13,071 bases of DNA, from the NCBI GenBank assembly GCA_013288465.1, contig JABDBT010000072.1:1-13071 (forward strand). Direction: 5' to 3'. The position numbers were made by a program, and so were the translations under genes. Source of the DNA: Bacteroidota bacterium (GTDB lineage Bacteria > Bacteroidota > Bacteroidia > Sphingobacteriales > Sphingobacteriaceae). Below are positions 7,896-13,071 of this stretch, piece by piece; position 1 is the first letter of the stretch; the number at the start of each line of letters is the position of its first letter. The notes under the pieces are model-generated. The model did no database searches and was not told the DNA's origin. It saw nothing but the letters and a program-made list of their open reading frames with translations.

Positions 7896-10447
7896 TTAAA
7901 ACTACCCTCATCAACAAAGCTGCTCTTGCCATCTTTAATGGCAATTGCCTTAATGGTGGTATTTGATGAAATATTAATGGGCGCGGTGTATAATGTTGAA
8001 TTTGCAGAAGGAGTAGAGCCGTCCAAAGTATAGTAAACTTTTGCACCGGCATCAGCACATTTTATTTCAACAGGGAGGGTTGTTTCAAAAGTCCGCGAAG
8101 TAGCTACAATATATGGGTTAGGTACAATAAGGTTATCCGTAATTTTTGAAAATGGTTTTTCAAGCCCGTTCATAAATAGCCTGTTTGGCAAACGGCCGGT
8201 AAATACTTCAAAATCTCCGCCATTAGCAACGGTAGCATAGTCAAGGTACAATTTATTGTATGGTTTTTTATCAAGGTTCATGCCCTGTAAATAAATATTA
8301 CTCCGGCTAACGGTAACGCCCGGGTTAGTAATATTAAAGTACTTTCCGTTTTCCAGTTTGATCGATTCTTTTTCAAAACGCGGCAAACCAATTTGAAATT
8401 GCTGCTGACCGGGTGTTACGTTATAAATCCCTAACGAGCTCATTACATACCATGCCGACATTTGCCCGCAATCTTCATTGCCTGACAGGCCATCGGGGTT
8501 ATCGCTGTACTCTTCATCTAATATTTTGTTGATATAATATTGCGTTTTATCAGGCTCATTGGTAAAATTAAACAGGTAAGCCATGTGGTGGCTGGGCTCG
8601 TTACCATGCGCATACTGCCCTATAAGACCGCTTACATCGTCCTGTTGTGTTCCGGTTAGTTTTGAAGCAGTGGTAAACAACTCATTTAGTTTTGCGTCAA
8701 ATTTATCCTTACCGCCCATAGCGCTTATTAAACCTTCAACATCCTGAGGGGCCAAAAAGGTATATTGCCATGAGTTACCTTCGGTATAGTTGCGGTTTAT
8801 TTCTGTTGGCTCAAAAGGCGTGTACCAGCCGCCGTTTACTCTGGCCTGCATAAAGCCATTTTGGTTATTGAATACATTTTTCCAGTACTGGGCTTTTTGA
8901 ATATATTCGGTATAATCCGCAGGTTTGTTCATCATTTTTGCCATTTGGGCAATACACCAGTCGTCATAAGCATATTCCAAAGTTTTTGAAACAGATTCAG
9001 CTTCATGGTCGGCTAATACCGCGCCATTTTTACGGTAAATATCCAAACCAAACTGGTTGCGGTTTACGGCAGATTTCATTGCGGTTAGGGCTTCTTCGGC
9101 ATTAAAATCCCTTATCCCTTTTGCATAAGCATCCACAATAACCGGTATAGAATGGTTGCCCACCATGCAATAAGTTTCGTTTGATGCTAAGGGCCAAATA
9201 GGCAATAAACCGCCTTGCTCATACATCGCTAAAAACGATTTAATAAAGTCAAGCGTGCGTTTGCGGTCGATCAAACTCAGTAATGGGTGTTCGGCCCTAA
9301 AAGTATCCCATAATGAAAATACCGTATAATAATCAAAACCAACGGCGCTGTGTATTTTTTGATCCATACCGCGATAGGTGCCGTCAATATCATTATAGAT
9401 ATTTGGCGCCAGCATAGTATGGTACAAGGCTGTGTAAAAGGTAACCTCTTTTATTTTTGCATAATCAGGAGTTGCTTCCTTTTTTGCGGTTTTACGAACA
9501 TTAGGGTTTTGCGCGGCTAACTCCTGTGCTGCAATTTGCGACGAACTTGGCGCGCCGCCTTGTACGTCTATTTTTGATAATTCTTTGTTCCAGGCCGCTT
9601 TAGCGTTCTTTACAGTACGGTTAAAATCAAAATCAGGCATTTCGGTTTCCAGGTTATTAAAGGCACCATTCTCATCAACAGATGAGATACCCACTTTTGC
9701 TATTACTTCGTGCGGGTCATCAAATTGGAGAAACAGTTTAACATTTTTCCCTTCAACTCTGTTCTTCCCCTTTTGCAATTGATCATTAAGGGCTATACCA
9801 TAAGTTTTAAACCGTTTTGAAAATTTGGCATAAAAATAAACGTACTGATCCTGTGCCCAGCTTCTTGAACGGCGGAAACCACGTATTTCATTGTCGTTTA
9901 TCACTTCTATCCATGAGTCGAGTACCTCGTCGCGGTGTTGCAGGTCGATAATAATATTGGCCTTTGAGGTCCTCGGATAATTATACCGGTGCATACCTGC
10001 ACGCGTAGTAGCCGTAAGCTCTACGTTAATATTATATTTATCAAGTTTGGTTTTATAATATCCAGGCGATGCCGCTTCATTCTTCTTTTTAAACCCCGAC
10101 ATGTAGTCGGTATTTTTAAATTGCGGGTCGCCTGTTGTAGGCATAAACAAGATATCGCAATAATCGGCAATGCCTGTTCCGCTAAGGTGCGTGTGCGAAA
10201 AACCGTAAACTACCGTATCAGTATAATGATAACCCGAACAGCCGTCCCAACCTGTTAAGCGTGTATCAGGGCTAAGCTGCACCATCCCAAATGGCAGCAC
10301 AGCGCCGGGATAAGTATGGCCGTGCCCGCCAGTGCCAATAAAAGGGTCAACAAGTTTGGTATAATCTCTCTTGCTTTGGGCTAAAGATGACAACGAGAAA
10401 AACAATACTGGAACTGAGAATAGGATCGCGCGGTATAAAGGCTTCAT
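7877..10447 (-). CDS. GH92 alpha-mannosidase, ending early after a poly-A tract
   Basis: An exported 856-residue glycoside hydrolase that removes alpha-linked mannose from glycans in a calcium-dependent inverting reaction (family knowledge). Residues 1-23 are a signal peptide ending Ser-Leu-Ala before Gln24, without a lipobox. The N-terminal GH92 domain begins at VDPFIGTGGHGHTYPG (33-48). The helical catalytic domain has FDYYTVFSLWDTFRAEHP (371-388), NYTEGNSWQY with Glu556 as likely acid, GNEPSHH (615-621), and GNEDCGQMSAWYV with Asp659 as likely base. A CHB_HEX_C-type domain covers about 790-845 (VYYTLDGSTPSANS). The frame then passes the A9 run and stops three codons later, losing an F5/8 type C domain present in the next frame. 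An Ala/Gln-rich insert at about 298-328 separates the two main domains. The alpha-1,2, 1,3 or other linkage cannot be assigned. It lies 66 bases downstream of the omega-amidase gene. Confidence 0.93.
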   Translation of the reverse strand: MKPLYRAILFSVPVLFFSLSSLAQSKRDYTKLVDPFIGTGGHGHTYPGAVLPFGMVQLSPDTRLTGWDGCSGYHYTDTVVYGFSHTHLSGTGIADYCDILFMPTTGDPQFKNTDYMSGFKKKNEAASPGYYKTKLDKYNINVELTATTRAGMHRYNYPRTSKANIIIDLQHRDEVLDSWIEVINDNEIRGFRRSRSWAQDQYVYFYAKFSKRFKTYGIALNDQLQKGKNRVEGKNVKLFLQFDDPHEVIAKVGISSVDENGAFNNLETEMPDFDFNRTVKNAKAAWNKELSKIDVQGGAPSSSQIAAQELAAQNPNVRKTAKKEATPDYAKIKEVTFYTALYHTMLAPNIYNDIDGTYRGMDQKIHSAVGFDYYTVFSLWDTFRAEHPLLSLIDRKRTLDFIKSFLAMYEQGGLLPIWPLASNETYCMVGNHSIPVIVDAYAKGIRDFNAEEALTAMKSAVNRNQFGLDIYRKNGAVLADHEAESVSKTLEYAYDDWCIAQMAKMMNKPADYTEYIQKAQYWKNVFNNQNGFMQARVNGGWYTPFEPTEINRNYTEGNSWQYTFLAPQDVEGLISAMGGKDKFDAKLNELFTTASKLTGTQQDDVSGLIGQYAHGNEPSHHMAYLFNFTNEPDKTQYYINKILDEEYSDNPDGLSGNEDCGQMSAWYVMSSLGIYNVTPGQQQFQIGLPRFEKESIKLENGKYFNITNPGVTVSRSNIYLQGMNLDKKPYNKLYLDYATVANGGDFEVFTGRLPNRLFMNGLEKPFSKITDNLIVPNPYIVATSRTFETTLPVEIKCADAGAKVYYTLDGSTPSANSTLYTAPINISSNTTIKAIAIKDGKSSFVDEGSFKKKVTT
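7889..7897 (-). repeat. A9 homopolymer (coding strand) at the GH92 frame break
   Basis: On the coding strand the sequence reads TTTT, nine A, then GTAACGACCTGA. In the GH92 frame this gives Phe-Lys-Lys-Lys-Val-Thr-Thr-stop. One extra A, or a -1 ribosomal slip, gives Phe-Lys-Lys-Lys-Ser-Asn-Asp and continues into the F5/8 type C domain. A GAGGG stretch sits 7 bases before the four T. Confidence 0.95.
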
Positions 10448-10513
10448 TTATACAAAATAGTTAGTTTATGACGGTAAAAGTAACGTATTTGTATGAATTG
10501 AAGTATGCCGGGT

Positions 10514-11293
10514 TTATACAATTTTAAAAGTATCTGCATCTTTCAAGAAAGGAAACGCGCGGCGCGCCTTAATAACCTCATCGCCGATTATGGAGAAGGT
10601 GTAGAGGTCTTCCTCATCTCTTTTATAATACACTACGTTACCATTTGGATCGATACAGGTTGAATCGCCTGAGTGATAAACTTCGTTGCCATCATGGCCA
10701 ACGCGGTTAACGCCGATTACGTAGCTTTGATTTTCAACGGCACGGGCAGGTATTAGCGTACGCCAATGTAATGCCCGACGCTCGGGCCAATTGGCTATAA
10801 CAAGCAGCAGGTCATACGCCTCATTCACATTACGCAGCCATACCGGGAAACGGAGGTCATAACATATAACCGGGCAAATTTTCCATCCTTTTAATTCTAC
10901 AACCAGTTTTTTCTTGCCGGCGGTGTAGGTATGGTGCTCTTTTCCTAAAGCAAAAAGGTGTCGTTTATCATAATATTCATAACTGCCATCGGGACGCATC
11001 CATATTAAGCGGTTATAGTACTTTTCATTTTCATCTATAATTAAACTCCCGGTTACCACACATTCATATTGTTTGGCCATTGCCAGCATCCATTTCATGG
11101 TTTTACCATCCATTGTTTCGGCCATTTCTGCCGCGTTCATCGTAAAACCGGTGCTAAACATTTCGGGCAAGATGATCAGGTCGGTTTTTTCACGTATGCC
11201 GGATAAACGCAGCGCAATGTTTTGCAGGTTTTTATCCGGTTTCTCCCAAAAAAGGTATCCTTGAAATAGCGTGATCTTTAAATTTTCCATCAT
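10514..11293 (-). CDS. Nitrilase-superfamily omega-amidase (YafV/NIT2-like)
   Basis: A 259-residue cytosolic amidase expected to hydrolyse 2-oxoglutaramate to 2-oxoglutarate and ammonia. The nitrilase triad is visible: Glu44 in LPEMFSTGF, Lys110 in YDKRHLF, and nucleophile Cys144 in PVICYDLRFP. The sequences FSTGFTMN, KRHLFALGKEHHTYTAG and ANWPERRALHWRTLIPARAVENQSY are characteristic of the YafV/NIT2 omega-amidase branch rather than of nitrilases or carbamoylases. Length matches that branch. Two ATG codons are adjacent at the start (11293 and 11290); either could be used. It lies 40 bases after the aminotransferase stop on the same strand, which fits co-transcription and supports the omega-amidase call. 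Confidence 0.92.
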   Translation of the reverse strand: MMENLKITLFQGYLFWEKPDKNLQNIALRLSGIREKTDLIILPEMFSTGFTMNAAEMAETMDGKTMKWMLAMAKQYECVVTGSLIIDENEKYYNRLIWMRPDGSYEYYDKRHLFALGKEHHTYTAGKKKLVVELKGWKICPVICYDLRFPVWLRNVNEAYDLLLVIANWPERRALHWRTLIPARAVENQSYVIGVNRVGHDGNEVYHSGDSTCIDPNGNVVYYKRDEEDLYTFSIIGDEVIKARRAFPFLKDADTFKIV

Positions 11294-11333
11294 GTTTTGG
11301 TAGCGGTAGTTGACTTTTACGCAACAAATCGTA

Positions 11334-12485
11334 CTAATGTTTAAACTTTATTAATCTATTAACGGCTTCATCCAGCGTTTCTTGCCTTTTGGCGAAACAA
11401 AACCGCAAAACATGGTGGTCTGTAGCCTGTGTATAAAAAACAGATGTAGGTATGCAGGCCACACCAATTTCTTTTGTAAGCCGCAATGCAAAATCAGTAT
11501 CATTTTCGTCCGTTAGGTGACCATACTTAACCGACTGAAAATAAGAACCATAACAAGGTAGTAATTCAAATTGAGTTTGTGCAATACCTTTGCGGAAATA
11601 ATCTCTTTTTTGCTGAAAAAAGTCGGGCAGGTCCAAGTAAACCCGTTCGTTTTTTAAATATTCGGCAATTGCATGCTGCATGGGCGAGTTAACACTAAAC
11701 ACTAAAAACTGGTGTACTTTCCTAAACTCCTGCATCAAAAAAGCAGGGGCAAGGCAATAGCCAACCTTCCACCCGGTAGCATGAAACAGCTTACCAAATG
11801 AAGCTACAATAAAACTGCGTTGTTGTAACTCGGGATAACGGGCCATGCTATGGTGGGTTTCGCCATCAAAAATTAAATGCTCGTACACCTCATCGCTCAA
11901 TATTAAAATATCCTGGTTTTTTACAATGGCGCTCAATTCGTCAATATCTTCCTTGTGTAAAATGGTAGCGGTAGGGTTATGCGGTGAATTGAGGATGATC
12001 AGCCGGGTGCGGTTATTGATCAGCCTTTTCACCATGTCCCATTTTATGCGGTAATCAGGTGGTTCCAGCTCTAATGATTTTACAATGCCGCCCATTAGTT
12101 TAATAGCAGGCGCATAACAATCAAAGGCCGGCTCAAAAATAATTACTTCGTCATTAGGGTTTACTACAGCACATATAGCTGTAAATACAGCCTGTGTGCC
12201 ACCTGCCGTAACAGTAATTTCAGTAACCGGATCATATTTACCGCCGTACAGTTTTTCGACTTTATGCGCAATTTCCTCGCGTAATGACATTACGCCTGCC
12301 ATTGGCGCATATTGGTTATAGCCGTCCTTCATGGCTTTGTTTATCAGCTCGATCAGGTCGGGCGAACAATCATAATCCGGGAAACCCTGTGATAAGTTTA
12401 TAGCCCCAACCTCGGCCGCCAATGCCGACGTGGTTGTAAAAATGGTGGTGCCTACCTGGGGTAGTTTAGATGTAATAGGTGTCAT
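11334..12485 (-). CDS. PLP-dependent aminotransferase, YbdL/KAT-like (methionine or glutamine transaminase)
   Basis: A 383-residue class I/II, fold-type I aminotransferase, cytosolic and presumably dimeric. Visible features are INLSQGFPDYD at the N-terminus, AGGTQAVF (94-101) for phosphate binding, NSPHNPTA (166-173), Asp198 in LSDEVYE contacting the pyridine nitrogen, the PLP lysine Lys232 in SFGKLFHATGWKVGY, and substrate-carboxylate Arg361 in VLRFCFAK. The SFGK-FH-TGWKVGY signature and overall length match E. coli YbdL (methionine aminotransferase) and kynurenine/glutamine transaminase K. With the adjacent omega-amidase, the likely role is transamination of oxo acids such as 4-methylthio-2-oxobutyrate with glutamine as donor. 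Substrate preference is inferred. It appears to be the first gene of a minus-strand group, divergent from the dipeptidase gene with a 95-base gap. Confidence 0.93.
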   Translation of the reverse strand: MTPITSKLPQVGTTIFTTTSALAAEVGAINLSQGFPDYDCSPDLIELINKAMKDGYNQYAPMAGVMSLREEIAHKVEKLYGGKYDPVTEITVTAGGTQAVFTAICAVVNPNDEVIIFEPAFDCYAPAIKLMGGIVKSLELEPPDYRIKWDMVKRLINNRTRLIILNSPHNPTATILHKEDIDELSAIVKNQDILILSDEVYEHLIFDGETHHSMARYPELQQRSFIVASFGKLFHATGWKVGYCLAPAFLMQEFRKVHQFLVFSVNSPMQHAIAEYLKNERVYLDLPDFFQQKRDYFRKGIAQTQFELLPCYGSYFQSVKYGHLTDENDTDFALRLTKEIGVACIPTSVFYTQATDHHVLRFCFAKRQETLDEAVNRLIKFKH

Positions 12486-12580
12486 GTTGGGCTAAAATTA
12501 AGGAAATTATATTAATCGTTTCCTATCAATCATTTTACACACAAAGCAAATTGTCTTTTAAAATTTTCTTACCTTCAATT

Positions 12581-13071
12581 ATGAAAAAACTGCTTACGCT
12601 ATTATTCCTGCTGTTTATCTTAAAGGCATCCGCGCAAAATGCGATGAAGATACATCAAAAAGCTATTTTGGTTGATACCCATAATGATATCCTTTCAAAT
12701 GAATTAGTTACTCATCTTGACCCGGGTAAATTGCAAACTACCGGAAATTTTGACCTGGTAAGGGCAAAAATAGGTGGCCTTGACGCGCAGTTTTTTTCAA
12801 TTTGGTGCGGTGAGCAGTATGGCACTGGCACCGCTTATGCTTTTGCTAACCGCGAAATTGATTCGTTATACTCGCTTATCGCGCGCTATCCTGATAAGAT
12901 AACGCTGGTGCGCAATTCAAAAGAATTGAAAAAGGCGGTACGTAAGAAAAAACTGGCAGCGATGATAGGGGTAGAGGGCGGCCACATGATTGAGGACAGG
13001 ATGGATTATATTGACAGCCTGGCCAACAGGGGAATGCGTTATTTAACACTTACCTGGAACAATAGCACAAC
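12581..13071 (+). CDS. Membrane dipeptidase, peptidase family M19 (N-terminal part, cut by window)
   Basis: The first 163 codons are present and the gene runs off the right edge. Residues 1-18 form a signal peptide ending Ala-Ser-Ala before Gln19, so the enzyme is exported. VDTHNDI (31-37) gives the zinc ligands His34 and Asp36 of renal-dipeptidase-like enzymes. IGVEGGHMIEDR contains Glu132, expected to bridge the two zincs, followed by the family pattern L-RGMRYLTLTWNNST. Members hydrolyse dipeptides, including some with D-residues at the C-terminal position. The missing part should hold the remaining histidine ligands. The 95-base upstream gap contains no clear promoter and no Shine-Dalgarno. 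The ATG is chosen because the signal peptide begins directly with Met-Lys-Lys. Confidence 0.93.
   Translation, partial: MKKLLTLLFLLFILKASAQNAMKIHQKAILVDTHNDILSNELVTHLDPGKLQTTGNFDLVRAKIGGLDAQFFSIWCGEQYGTGTAYAFANREIDSLYSLIARYPDKITLVRNSKELKKAVRKKKLAAMIGVEGGHMIEDRMDYIDSLANRGMRYLTLTWNNST

Noticed and set aside
10448..10475. ACTATTTTGT upstream of GH92, also seen upstream of PBP1A (about 6463-6475), as a Bacteroidota -7 box
   Set aside because: The spacing is TA-n-TTTG rather than TAnnTTTG, and neither copy has a TTTG at the expected -33 distance.
12551..12577. TTG with TACCTTCA before the dipeptidase gene as a promoter
   Set aside because: The spacing is short, the -7 match is poor, and the transcript would begin almost at the ATG.
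1..13071. A defence, mobile or biosynthetic island
   Set aside because: No integrase, transposase, toxin-antitoxin, nuclease, CRISPR repeats or tRNA-linked direct repeats were seen. Gene content is ordinary envelope and metabolic functions on mixed strands.

Overview
The window looks like chromosome from a Bacteroidota bacterium, most likely a Sphingobacteriaceae member such as Mucilaginibacter or Pedobacter. That placement is inferred from gene content (GH92 with CHB_HEX_C and F5/8C domains, TonB_C proteins, a Bacteroidota-style PBP1A), from starts without a clear Shine-Dalgarno, and from signal peptides that end Ala|Gln. No rRNA, tRNA, CRISPR array, transposase or phage gene was seen. Coding density is high and no gene-free stretch exceeds about 170 bases.

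Layout: (1) 1-3136, minus, cut by the left edge: a very large exported protein joining a gluzincin-type metalloprotease, a PD40/TolB-like propeller and an Omp85/BamA-like outer-membrane barrel. (2) 3304-4083, plus, divergent from it: a periplasmic protein with two tandem TonB C-terminal domains. (3) 4096-6417, minus: a class A penicillin-binding protein (PBP1A). (4) 6536-7414, plus: a PPK2-family polyphosphate:nucleotide phosphotransferase. (5) 7422-12485, minus: in transcription order an aminotransferase (YbdL/KAT-like), a nitrilase-superfamily omega-amidase (YafV/NIT2-like), then a GH92 alpha-mannosidase whose C-terminal F5/8 type C domain is out of frame after a run of nine A. (6) 12581-13071, plus, cut by the right edge: the N-terminal part of an M19 membrane dipeptidase.

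How the genes fit together: the aminotransferase and omega-amidase form a coherent pair, the glutamine transaminase/omega-amidase (glutaminase II) route that regenerates amino acids such as methionine from their 2-oxo acids. The propeller-barrel protease, TonB_C protein, PBP1A, GH92 enzyme and dipeptidase all belong to the cell envelope or secretome. Nothing shows that they form one system; the mixed strands suggest ordinary neighbours.

Two points deserve most attention. The first is the protease-propeller-Omp85 architecture, where both hallmark barrel motifs and the zinc site are visible. The second is the frame break at an A9 tract in the GH92 gene, which could be a sequencing error, a mutation, phase variation, or slippage giving two isoforms.
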